Below, piece after piece: positions 29,658 through 39,023 of a stretch of 64,000 nucleotides of DNA. A program made the translations under genes and the position numbers. Location: contig NZ_AJKS02000007.1 of assembly GCF_000265245.1 (NCBI RefSeq), forward strand, positions 108,698 through 172,697, read 5' to 3'. The notes under the pieces are model-generated. The model searched no databases. It had not been told where the DNA came from and saw only the letters and a list, made by a program, of their open reading frames with translations. Every line of letters begins with the position of its first letter. Position 1 is the first letter of the stretch. The DNA comes from Halomonas smyrnensis AAD6. GTDB lineage: Bacteria > Pseudomonadota > Gammaproteobacteria > Pseudomonadales > Halomonadaceae.

Positions 29658-30521
29658 CTAGGACGACGCGCTGGCGAACCACTCGTCAATCAGAGCACGA
29701 TGATCTTCGATCCACCCCTTTGCCCCTTCGGCCGGATCGCCTACCTCTTCGATCCGGGCCATCAAGGAGCCAAGGCTATCATCATCCATCTTCCACGCAT
29801 TGAGCACAGAGGTCAGCCAGGGATCCTCTTCGTCCAATCCGGGACGCGCCATCCAGTAAATGTCCTCCTCATCGCCATAGATGCCCTCGGGATCTTCCAG
29901 GTACTTGAGATCATACTCGGCGAATGCCCAGTGCGGGCTCCACAGCGTCACAACGATCGGCTCATCACGGCGATAGGCGCTGTCCAGCGCTGCCATCATC
30001 GCCGGCCCGGAGCTGTTCACCTGATTCATGGGCAGCTCGTACGCCTCGATGACATCCTCCGTCAGGCCTGCGATCGAGGATCCCGAGTCGATGCCAAGAA
30101 TGGCCGGGCGCCCCTGGTACTGATAGTCCTCTGCCTGCTGCTGTAGCTCGGGGATACTGTCGATGTCGGCGAAGGCGGGCACGACCAAGCCGAGGCCGGT
30201 ACCCTCATACCAGACATCATGCACATCGATCCTGTCACGATAAGGCTCCAGGAACGGCGCATCCGTGGTCGGCAGCCAGATCTCAAGAGAAAGATCGAAG
30301 TCTCCGCTGGCGAGGCCACTATAGAGCACACTCTTGCCGACATCCGACAACTCGACGTCGTAGCCATGCTCTTCCTCGAGGAGGATCTTCCACATGTTGG
30401 CAACGGCGATATTTTCGGCCCAGTTATTGGTACCAATCGTCAGTGACTTGTCACTGGCAGCGGACACCGTGCCGGCTGACATGACCCCGAGCGCCAAGAG
30501 AGTCGCGGAAAGCTTCTTCAT
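29658..30521 (-). CDS. Glycine betaine/quaternary-amine binding protein (ProX/OpuAC type), orphan
   Basis: This 287-residue periplasmic protein has a signal peptide (MKKLSATLLALGVMSAGTVSAA) and an OpuAC substrate-binding domain. Aromatic residues expected to form the cation cage are seen in NNWAENIAVANMW, LEIWLPTTDAP and WSPHWAFAEYDL. The family binds glycine betaine, choline, carnitine or DMSP-like cations. GAAGGAG lies 6 bases before the ATG. No permease or ATPase gene accompanies it; it lies third after a dioxygenase gene and an M24 enzyme gene. It may feed an ABC system encoded elsewhere. Confidence 0.88.
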   Translation of the reverse strand: MKKLSATLLALGVMSAGTVSAASDKSLTIGTNNWAENIAVANMWKILLEEEHGYDVELSDVGKSVLYSGLASGDFDLSLEIWLPTTDAPFLEPYRDRIDVHDVWYEGTGLGLVVPAFADIDSIPELQQQAEDYQYQGRPAILGIDSGSSIAGLTEDVIEAYELPMNQVNSSGPAMMAALDSAYRRDEPIVVTLWSPHWAFAEYDLKYLEDPEGIYGDEEDIYWMARPGLDEEDPWLTSVLNAWKMDDDSLGSLMARIEEVGDPAEGAKGWIEDHRALIDEWFASASS

Positions 30522-30658
30522 GCCTTCTCCTTCATCTGATTGTTGGAATCGCGATGGGCCAAGACTAGCATGAGACTGGGCCCATCCATTTGACGCATTT
30601 CTCATACCCTGCATGAGTCAAGAGAATGCACCATGGCAATGGCTCACGCCTTGCGCCA

Positions 30659-31909
30659 TTACCCCAGCAGACGAGCATCAAAGGGATAATCCGATAACAG
30701 CTCCACCTGGCCGTCTTCCCGGATATAGAGCTGCTCCTCGAGCTTCACTCCTTCGCCGCCCGCCTCATGGCCGATGAAACTCTCGACGCAAAGCGTCATG
30801 CCCGGCGCGATCATGCCGTCGTATCCCTTATCGTCGATATCCTCGCGATGCACGATATAGGGGTATTCCCCGTTCATGCCGACGCCATGCGCCAGGGCGA
30901 AGTAGCGGCGTGACTTGTAGGCGGAAGGAATCTGCCAGGCACGCTCGGCGTACTCCTTGAAGCTGACCCCCGGCTTGAGGTTGGCCATGTTGGTCCGAAT
31001 CTGATCATACGCCATGCGATACAGATCCTTCTGCGCCTGAGTCGGTTGATCTCGACCGCAGAGGAAGGTGCGCGAGAAATCGGCATAGTAGCCATAGCGC
31101 CCGACCACGTCGGTATCCAGCGCCACCAGTTCCCCCGCCTGAATGCGGCGATCGGAACACTCCTGGAACCAGGGATTGGTCCTGGGCCCCGAGTTCATCA
31201 GGCGAGTCTCGACGAAGTCCGCATCGGTGGCGATGATGTGCTGGTGCAGCTTCGACCAGGCTTCATTCTCGGTCACTCCGGGGCGGATGGACGCCTCCAG
31301 TTGCCGCACCCCCTCCTCGACCGCGCGCAATGAGGAGCGGATCATCTTGATCTCGTTGGGCACCTTGTAGGCGCGCGCCTGTTCGAGCGGTTCCTGGGCA
31401 TCCAGCACCCGGTAGCCGCGCTCCTTGAGGGCGAAGGCCGCCTGGGAGGTGGCACTCTCCAGCGCCACCTTGCCGCCGCCACCGCACTGACGCTGGATCA
31501 AGTCATCGATTTCGTCGGCCCAGGCCTCCGTCACCGCATGGGTGTTTCGTTCATTGAAGTAGTACGAGATGGCCTTGGCCGGCCGGATCTCGTCGATGGT
31601 GGGAAGATGTGAGGCCAGGTGTTCACACCCGGAAAACTCGAACAGCACCACCGGCCCCTCGGCCGGCACGAAGGCATAACGCGCCGGGTTGCGGGAACTG
31701 TAGACCTGCATGTTGCGCGAGCCGGTGGCATAGCGCACATGCGCCGGGTCGAACAGCACGGCCGCCGAGATGTCGCGCGCCTTGAGCTGTGCCCTCACGC
31801 GCCCCAGCCGATCGCGGAGAATCTGCGGGATCTCCTCTCGCGTGGGCTCGCAGTCTTCGGGGCGATGGGTAGGGGCCAGGATGCCCAGTGCGTCCAGATC
31901 CATGTTCAT
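30659..31909 (-). CDS. M24-family metalloenzyme, DddP-like (DMSP lyase relative)
   Basis: This 416-residue protein has a creatinase-type N-terminal domain and a pita-bread catalytic domain. It contains SGPRTNPWFQECSDR and DYPFDARLLG segments very like the DMSP lyase DddP. Metal-ligand positions are D265, D267, D277, H341, E376 and E391. As I recall DddP numbering (D295, D297, D307, H371, E406, E421), all are offset by exactly 30, as is Y336 for Y366. The Asp at DddP 377 is Gly347 here, so lyase activity is doubtful. It sits between the dioxygenase and betaine-binding genes. It may cleave a related betaine or act as a hydrolase. Confidence 0.8.
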   Translation of the reverse strand: MNMDLDALGILAPTHRPEDCEPTREEIPQILRDRLGRVRAQLKARDISAAVLFDPAHVRYATGSRNMQVYSSRNPARYAFVPAEGPVVLFEFSGCEHLASHLPTIDEIRPAKAISYYFNERNTHAVTEAWADEIDDLIQRQCGGGGKVALESATSQAAFALKERGYRVLDAQEPLEQARAYKVPNEIKMIRSSLRAVEEGVRQLEASIRPGVTENEAWSKLHQHIIATDADFVETRLMNSGPRTNPWFQECSDRRIQAGELVALDTDVVGRYGYYADFSRTFLCGRDQPTQAQKDLYRMAYDQIRTNMANLKPGVSFKEYAERAWQIPSAYKSRRYFALAHGVGMNGEYPYIVHREDIDDKGYDGMIAPGMTLCVESFIGHEAGGEGVKLEEQLYIREDGQVELLSDYPFDARLLG

Positions 31910-31945
31910 CAGCGGTGCTCCAAAGCGATTCGTAGGGGGGAAGGA

Positions 31946-32836
31946 TCAGTCGAGCAGGCCGTCGACACGTTCGGCGCGGTCCTGCTCGGCTTGGATGTGC
32001 AGCTCCGACACCCGGCCATACAGCTGACGCGTGCGCTCGAGCCGGCCGACCACACCCGGTGACTGGGAGTAGGCGAAGATCGCCGTCAACCTCGGGGTGG
32101 CCCCCTCGACGCGAGTCACGCGATGCAGGCTGAAGCGCCCCTTGAACAGCTGGAGATCCCCGGGCTGCAGGTCCAGCCGACGCACGTTCTCGCGGTCCTC
32201 CTCGCGAATCACCGCCCCGACGCCTGAGTAGTTTTCATCCTGCGGCGTCCGGATGTCCGGGCAGTACTCGAAGCTGCCCCCGTCTTCCGGCGCCTGGGTC
32301 ATCATGGTGACGATGAATTCGTTCGTGTCGTAATGCCACGGCTGTTCGGTGCCTTCCGGCAGGACATTGAGCACCAGCCCGGCATAGGGGTCGGCATATT
32401 CGTAGACCTGCTCCTCGCCGAGGCAGCGAGCCACCAGGGACTTCATGCCCGGTGACACGTAGAGTCGCTGCATGATGCGGTCGGCGGTGATCATGTCGCG
32501 GGTCACGAAGCCACTGGTCCGGGTCATGAACAGGCGGCGGGGATCCCGTTCGGGGAGCGACGGATCATCCGCGGTGAAGTAGGCGTTGACCTCACGGGTG
32601 TTGTAGAAACTCTTCTCGGCCAGTTCCTGACACTCCTCGCGCATCTGCGCCAGACGATCCTGGCGCATGAAGCCGCGCAGCACCGCACAGCCCTCGCGAT
32701 CCAGGTCGGCACGCGCCTGGGCGATGACGGATAACAGGGCGGGATCATCGGGACGCTCGAGGGGATAACGTTCGCTATCGACCAGATCGGTCAGGTCATG
32801 TCGTTCGGCATCGGCCAATTGCTGTGCGGTGAGCAT
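31946..32836 (-). CDS. 2-oxoglutarate/Fe(II)-dependent dioxygenase (PhyH/HalD-like)
   Basis: This 296-residue cytoplasmic protein has the double-stranded beta-helix signatures of a non-haem iron oxygenase. The facial triad is H168 and D170 (PWHYDTNEF) and H238 (LHRVTRV), with R249 expected to bind 2-oxoglutarate. The Asp is retained, so it should hydroxylate rather than halogenate. GGAGGA precedes the ATG by about 6 bases. It leads a three-gene unit with the M24 enzyme and the betaine-binding protein and diverges from a LysR gene. The likely substrate is an amino acid or betaine taken up by this system, which is inference. Confidence 0.8.
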   Translation of the reverse strand: MLTAQQLADAERHDLTDLVDSERYPLERPDDPALLSVIAQARADLDREGCAVLRGFMRQDRLAQMREECQELAEKSFYNTREVNAYFTADDPSLPERDPRRLFMTRTSGFVTRDMITADRIMQRLYVSPGMKSLVARCLGEEQVYEYADPYAGLVLNVLPEGTEQPWHYDTNEFIVTMMTQAPEDGGSFEYCPDIRTPQDENYSGVGAVIREEDRENVRRLDLQPGDLQLFKGRFSLHRVTRVEGATPRLTAIFAYSQSPGVVGRLERTRQLYGRVSELHIQAEQDRAERVDGLLD

Positions 32837-32930
32837 CGGGGTCCTCCGGGGTCACGGGGTAAGGGGTCGACCAGTCGAGGCTGGCCTCGCCTTGGATTCA
32901 GCGGCATAGTGAGGAATATCAAACCATCGA

Positions 32931-32946
32931 GGAAACGATTCGTTCC
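32931..32946. promoter_or_regulatory. Inverted repeat just before the LysR start
   Basis: GGAAACGATTCGTTCC forms an imperfect palindrome directly upstream of the LysR ATG in the 111-base gap shared with the dioxygenase operon. It could be an autoregulatory site; support is weak. Confidence 0.3.
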
Positions 32947-32947
32947 G

Positions 32948-33868
32948 ATGAATTCCATCGACAAAGCCGATGGCCAGACCCTGCCGATCCTCGACACCGA
33001 GCTGCTCAGCGCCTTCGTGGCGGTGATCGAGAACGAAGGTTTCACGGCCGCGGCCCGCCAGCTGCACAAGACGCAATCGACCATCAGCCAGCGCATCCGG
33101 ACCCTGGAGGCGCGTGTGGGCACGCCATTGCTGCAACGCACCAGCCGGCAGCTGTGCCTGACCCCCGACGGCGAGATCTTCCTGGTCTATGCGCGTCGTC
33201 TGCTGCAGCTTCAGCGCGAGGCCATCAGCGCACTCGGCCATGGCGACCGGGAGGGAGTGATTCGTTTCGGCCTGCCCGAGAATTACGCCGAGGCCTGGCT
33301 ACCACGCCTGTTGGATCGCTTCGCCCAGCGACACCCGCGCATCCGGCCCCATATCCACTGTCGAATGTCCAGCGAGCTGATCGAGGCGCTGGAAAGCGGA
33401 GAACTCGACCTGGCGCTGACGGTGCGCCATGCCAATCATGGCAACGGCGACATTCTCGGCACCGAGTCTCTGGTCTGGGCCGCGCATCGTGACTTCCACC
33501 ATGACGCAGGGTCACCGCTCCCCCTGGCGCTGTTTCCGGATCACTGCCCCTACCGCCAACGCGCCCTCGACAGCCTGACTCGCCAGGGTCGCCAGTGGTC
33601 GCTGCAATACACCAGCCAAAGCCCGACCGGACTGCGCATGGCCATCAACCAGCGCAACGCCGTGACCGTCGCCGATCGCCGCACCCTGCCGGCCGATTGG
33701 CAGGTGCTCGACGAGGCCGACGGCCTCCCCGCCTTGCCGCCGGCACAGCTGGAACTGCATCGCTCGCCGAGCTTCCAGCATCCTGCCGGCGACGATCTGA
33801 TCACGCTGATCCGGGAGCTACTCACCGTTGAGGATTCGGGTGCCGATCTCGGCCGCAGCGCCCCCTGA
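32948..33868 (+). CDS. LysR-family regulator of the dioxygenase/M24 operon
   Basis: This 306-residue regulator has the helix-turn-helix FTAAARQLHKTQSTISQRIRTLE at about residues 32-54 and a type 2 periplasmic-binding effector domain. The start at 32948 follows a weak GAGGAAA site. It is divergent from the dioxygenase gene and probably controls that operon. The next gene, another LysR, converges with it. Confidence 0.87.
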   Translation: MNSIDKADGQTLPILDTELLSAFVAVIENEGFTAAARQLHKTQSTISQRIRTLEARVGTPLLQRTSRQLCLTPDGEIFLVYARRLLQLQREAISALGHGDREGVIRFGLPENYAEAWLPRLLDRFAQRHPRIRPHIHCRMSSELIEALESGELDLALTVRHANHGNGDILGTESLVWAAHRDFHHDAGSPLPLALFPDHCPYRQRALDSLTRQGRQWSLQYTSQSPTGLRMAINQRNAVTVADRRTLPADWQVLDEADGLPALPPAQLELHRSPSFQHPAGDDLITLIRELLTVEDSGADLGRSAP

Positions 33869-33884
33869 TGGCCCGCTTACGCCA

Positions 33885-34802
33885 TCAATCGTGGTCGGAG
33901 AATCCGGACGGCGGGTCGTGGATCTCCTGCCGCAGCCAGCGACGAAACAGCGCCATGTTGGTGGATTCCTGCTGCTCATGGCGCGTCACCAGCCAGTAGG
34001 ACTGATGGCCGGTGACCTCCACATCCAGTAGCTGCACCAGATCCCCACGCCTCAGCTCGCGACCGATCATGTGCCGATCGGCCACCGTGACCCCGACCCC
34101 GTTGATGGCCGCCTGAATGGCCAGCTCCAGCACGTCGAAGCCCATACCTCCGCTCGTCTCCACGCCGTCGATGCCCGCCGCCTGCAGCCAGTGCTCCCAG
34201 GTATGGAAGCGGTTATCGTCACGCAGCACATGCAGCAGGGTGTGTCGGGTCAGATCCACTTCGCTGCCGCGCCGCCCCTCGAGCAGGTGGGGCGCGCAGA
34301 CCGCCACATGCGTTTCCTGGAGCAGCAGCTCGGCATCGATATCCGACCACTCGCCGGCGCCGAAGCGAATCGCCCCATCCAGTTCATTGCGCTCCAGGAG
34401 CTCATCCTCGAAGCGAGTCGTGATCGACAGTTCGAGCGAGGGATGCAGCGCCTTGAGGCGGCCCAGTCTCGGCACCAGCCAGCGACTGGCGAAGGTCGGG
34501 GGCACGTTGAGGCTCAGTCGCGACAGCGTCTGCTGATCGGCCAGCCCTCCCACGGTCCAGGCGATGCGGTCGAAGGATTGGCGCAGCACCGGCAATAATT
34601 GATGCCCGGCGGCGGTCAGCTTCAGCTGGCCTCCGCGACGATCGAACAGGACGACCCCCAGCTGCTCCTCCAGCAACTTCACCTGACGGCTCACGGCACT
34701 CTGCGTCACGCACAGGCGCGCCGCCGCCTGGGTGAAGCTCAGGCACTGGGCGGCGGCCTCGAAGGCCTTGAGCGCATTGAGAGGTGGCAAGGCTCGCTGC
34801 AT
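33885..34802 (-). CDS. LysR-family regulator (GcvA-like)
   Basis: This 305-residue regulator begins with LPPLNALKAFEAAAQCLSFTQAA, typical of the GcvA branch, with helix-turn-helix LCVTQSAVSRQVKLLEE. The effector domain carries the PTFASRWLVPRL segment of that branch. It diverges from the aldehyde dehydrogenase operon and probably regulates it through the inverted repeat in the shared gap. Confidence 0.9.
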   Translation of the reverse strand: MQRALPPLNALKAFEAAAQCLSFTQAAARLCVTQSAVSRQVKLLEEQLGVVLFDRRGGQLKLTAAGHQLLPVLRQSFDRIAWTVGGLADQQTLSRLSLNVPPTFASRWLVPRLGRLKALHPSLELSITTRFEDELLERNELDGAIRFGAGEWSDIDAELLLQETHVAVCAPHLLEGRRGSEVDLTRHTLLHVLRDDNRFHTWEHWLQAAGIDGVETSGGMGFDVLELAIQAAINGVGVTVADRHMIGRELRRGDLVQLLDVEVTGHQSYWLVTRHEQQESTNMALFRRWLRQEIHDPPSGFSDHD

Positions 34803-34875
34803 GACTCCCCCTAGAAAAAGTCGTGAAGTGGCAATTTTTATCGAGTAGGAGAGTAGAATAACGCACCACCCATGA

Positions 34876-34904
34876 CTTTTATGAATGGTATCGCTGCATA
34901 AAGG
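34876..34904. promoter_or_regulatory. Candidate LysR operator before the aldehyde dehydrogenase operon
   Basis: CTTTTATG and CATAAAGG form an interrupted inverted repeat with a 13-base spacer, 69 bases before the dehydrogenase ATG and about 75 from the divergent LysR start. The geometry fits a LysR recognition site. Confidence 0.5.
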
Positions 34905-34973
34905 TCGTTTGTTTCGCCGTCGGGCACGCCCCTAGGATGCCTCATCCGTCCATGTCCTAGGGAGAACGACACG

Positions 34974-36467
34974 ATGAGCGAGCGCTCCTTGACCGATTGG
35001 CAACACCTCGCCAACACCCTGACCCTGCCCCACCAGGCCTATCTGGGCGGCGAGTTCTGCGATGCCGCCGGTGGTGCCACCTTCACGGCCGACAACCCGG
35101 CCACCGGCGAGACCCTCACCCGTGTCGCCGCCTGCCAGGCCGAGGACGTCGACCGCGCCGTCGCCCACGCCCGCGCGACGTTCAATGCCGGCACCTGGCG
35201 CGACCTGCCGCCGGCCGAGCGCAAGGCCAGGATGCTGGCCTGGGCGCAGTTGATCGAGCACCACGCGGACGAGATCGCCCTGCTCGAGACCCTGGAAACG
35301 GGCAAGCCGATCTCCCAGACCACCAGCGTCGATGTACCGGGGCTGGTCGGTGGCCTGCGCTACTACGCCGAGGCGCTCGACAAGCTCTACGGCGAGACCG
35401 CCCCCAACGGGCCATCCAGCGTCTGCATGATCGACCGTGAGCCGGTCGGCGTGGTCGCTGCCGTGGTGCCCTGGAACTATCCCCTGATCATCGCCGGCTG
35501 GAAGATCGGTCCCGCCCTGGGCGCCGGCAACTCGCTGATCCTCAAGCCCGCCGAACAATCCAGCCTCGCCACCCTGCGGGTTGCCGCGCTGGCCAGTGAG
35601 GCAGGCATTCCCGACGGCGCCTTCCAGGTGATCACCGGCCTGGGCCACGAGGCCGGCGAAGCCCTCGGCCGACACATGGACATCGATGCGGTGGGCTTCA
35701 CCGGTTCCACCGAGATCGGCAAGCGCTTCCTGGCCTATTCGGCGGAATCCAACATGAAGCGGATCGGCCTCGAGTGTGGCGGCAAGAGCCCCCACATCGT
35801 CACTCGAGACGTCGAGGACCTGGACAAGATCGCCATGTATGTGGCCTATGGCGTCTGGTACAACCAGGGCCAGACCTGCCATGCCGGGACCCGGCTGATC
35901 GTCGATCGTCAGATCAAGGAGGCCCTGCTGGAGCGCCTGGAAGCCTGGGCGCAGAAGCTCGCCCCCGGCGATCCCCTCGACCCCGACAACCAGATCGGCG
36001 CCATGATCGAGGCGCCCCAGCTGGAAAAGGTCCAGCACTACCTGGCCGAAGGCCAGCGCGAGGGCGCCAGGCTGCGCTTCGGTGGCGAGCGGGTGCACCG
36101 CGAGAGCGGCGGCTACTACCTCACGCCGGCGGTGCTGGACGAGGTCAGCAACGACATGCGCGTCGCCCGCGAGGAGATCTTCGGCCCGGTACTGGTGGTG
36201 CTCACCGTCGATGAGCTGGACGAGGCCATCGCCCTCGCCAATGACACCGACTATGGCCTCGGCGCGGCCATCTGGACCGACCACCTGAGCGACGGTCATC
36301 GTGCCGCCCGGTCGCTGAGGGCCGGCACCGTCTGGGTCAACTGCTACGACCACACCTCCATCAATGCGCCCTTCGGCGGCTTCAAGCAGTCGGGACAGGG
36401 TCGCGACAAGTCGCTGCATGCCTTCGACAAGTACACCGAGCTCAAGACCACCTGGATCGAGATCTGA
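34974..36467 (+). CDS. NAD(P)-dependent aldehyde dehydrogenase (PuuC-like)
   Basis: This 497-residue enzyme oxidises an aldehyde to an acid. Catalytic residues fall at C302 (NQGQTCHAG) and E267 (LECGG), with the general N170 in PWNYP. The whole sequence, including the KYTELKTTWI ending, resembles PuuC (gamma-glutamyl-aminobutyraldehyde dehydrogenase) and betaine aldehyde dehydrogenases. GGGAGA lies upstream of the ATG. It heads an operon with an Fe-ADH, an enolase-superfamily gene and a BCCT transporter. The aldehyde substrate is uncertain; an omega-amino or betaine aldehyde is plausible. Confidence 0.88.
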   Translation: MSERSLTDWQHLANTLTLPHQAYLGGEFCDAAGGATFTADNPATGETLTRVAACQAEDVDRAVAHARATFNAGTWRDLPPAERKARMLAWAQLIEHHADEIALLETLETGKPISQTTSVDVPGLVGGLRYYAEALDKLYGETAPNGPSSVCMIDREPVGVVAAVVPWNYPLIIAGWKIGPALGAGNSLILKPAEQSSLATLRVAALASEAGIPDGAFQVITGLGHEAGEALGRHMDIDAVGFTGSTEIGKRFLAYSAESNMKRIGLECGGKSPHIVTRDVEDLDKIAMYVAYGVWYNQGQTCHAGTRLIVDRQIKEALLERLEAWAQKLAPGDPLDPDNQIGAMIEAPQLEKVQHYLAEGQREGARLRFGGERVHRESGGYYLTPAVLDEVSNDMRVAREEIFGPVLVVLTVDELDEAIALANDTDYGLGAAIWTDHLSDGHRAARSLRAGTVWVNCYDHTSINAPFGGFKQSGQGRDKSLHAFDKYTELKTTWIEI

Positions 36468-36477
36468 GGAGCGCCGC

Positions 36478-37679
<1,202 letters not shown>

Positions 37680-37683
<4 letters not shown>

Positions 37684-38870
37684 CAGACGCATTGAACGAC
37701 GAGCGTGCCCCCCTCTTCACGGCGCCGGGGCAGCCGAGTCGCATCGCCCGTATCGAGATCAGCCACCACCAGTGTGAGCTCGACCCGCCCTTCCCCGCCG
37801 CCTGGGACAGCCAGCCGCGCCGCCGCTTCCCGGCCACCCTGGTGCGGGTGATCGACAGCGAGGGACGCGAAGGGATCGGATCCGGCGATGTCATGTACGG
37901 CTTCGACGACTTTCGTCATCTGTTCATCGGCGAAGACCCGCTGGACCTGGAGCGTCATGCCGGCGTGATCGACAACATCGGCTTTCATGCCGGACGGTGC
38001 TGGCCGCTCGAGGTCGCCCTCTGGGACCTCGCCGGCAAGATCCTCGAGACCCCGGTCTGGCGCCTGATGGGCGGCGAGTCCAACCGCCTGCGGGCCTATG
38101 CGTCCAGCGGCACCCACCGCCCGCTCGAGGAAGTGGTGGCCCTGGCCGAGCAGGTCCGTGCGGCCGGCATCCCGGCCTTGAAGCTGCGCTTCGGTCGCCC
38201 CCGCCTGGAAGATGACCTGGCCGTGCTTGGCGCCGTGCGCCGCGCCGTCGGCGACGACCTGGAACTGATGGTCGACTGCAACCAGGGCTGGCGGATGCCC
38301 TGGGACGTCAAGACGCCCTGGCAGTTCGACCAGGCGCTGGAGGTGGCGCGGGAACTCGAGCGCCAGCGGGTCTACTGGATGGAAGAGCCGCTGTATCGGG
38401 GCGACTATGCCGGCATGGCAAGGCTGGCCGAGGCAACGTCGCTGCGCATCGCCGGCGGCGAGATGACCCGTGAGCCCTACGAGTTCCGGGAAATGCTTCG
38501 CCAGGGCTGTCTCGACGTCTACCAGCCCGACGCCGTCTGTTCGGTGGGCATGCTGGGCCTGGCACGGCTGGCCCGCGAGGTCGTCGACGCCGGCAAGCTG
38601 TTCACGCCACATACCTGGGGTAACGGCATCGGCGTGATCGCCAACCTGCACCTGACCGCCGGCGCCATCGGCCCGGACGGCGCCCCCTATCTGGAATACC
38701 CCTTCGACCCGCCCGAATGGACGCCCGAGAAGCGCGACTTCCCGCTCACCACTCCCTTGCTGGCAGATGGCGAGGGCTGGTTGACCCTGTCGGAGTCGCC
38801 TGGCCTCGGCCTTGAGTTGGACGAGGAGCGCCTGGCCGCCACCCGTGCCAGCCAGGCCACCTACCAATAG
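37680..38870 (+). CDS. Enolase-superfamily enzyme (mandelate racemase subgroup)
   Basis: This 396-residue enzyme abstracts a proton next to a carboxylate. The base motif is K168-L-R170, Mg2+ ligands are D199 (MVDCNQG), E235 (MEEPL) and E261 (AGGEM), and a D284-H311 dyad has the 27-residue spacing of the mandelate racemase group. It could be an acid-sugar dehydratase or a racemase/epimerase. Enolase-superfamily betaine epimerases are known next to betaine transporters, so that is one option. It overlaps the alcohol dehydrogenase stop by 4 bases. Confidence 0.85.
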
Positions 38871-39023
38871 TGCCCGAGCGTCGTCGAAGCGGCTCATCCC
38901 CATGATCTGCCATCGACGGCTGACGGGCCTGTCCTCCGGCGTCACCCGATGGTGCCGGAGGACAACCGGCCAGGGGCCTCCCTGCCCCTCGCCCTGCATT
39001 CACCTACAACAAAAGGAGTCGCT

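Noticed and set aside
30659..31909. Calling the M24 gene dddP outright
   Set aside because: The equivalent of the DddP Asp377 is Gly, so I kept a DddP-like label and reported the discrepancy.
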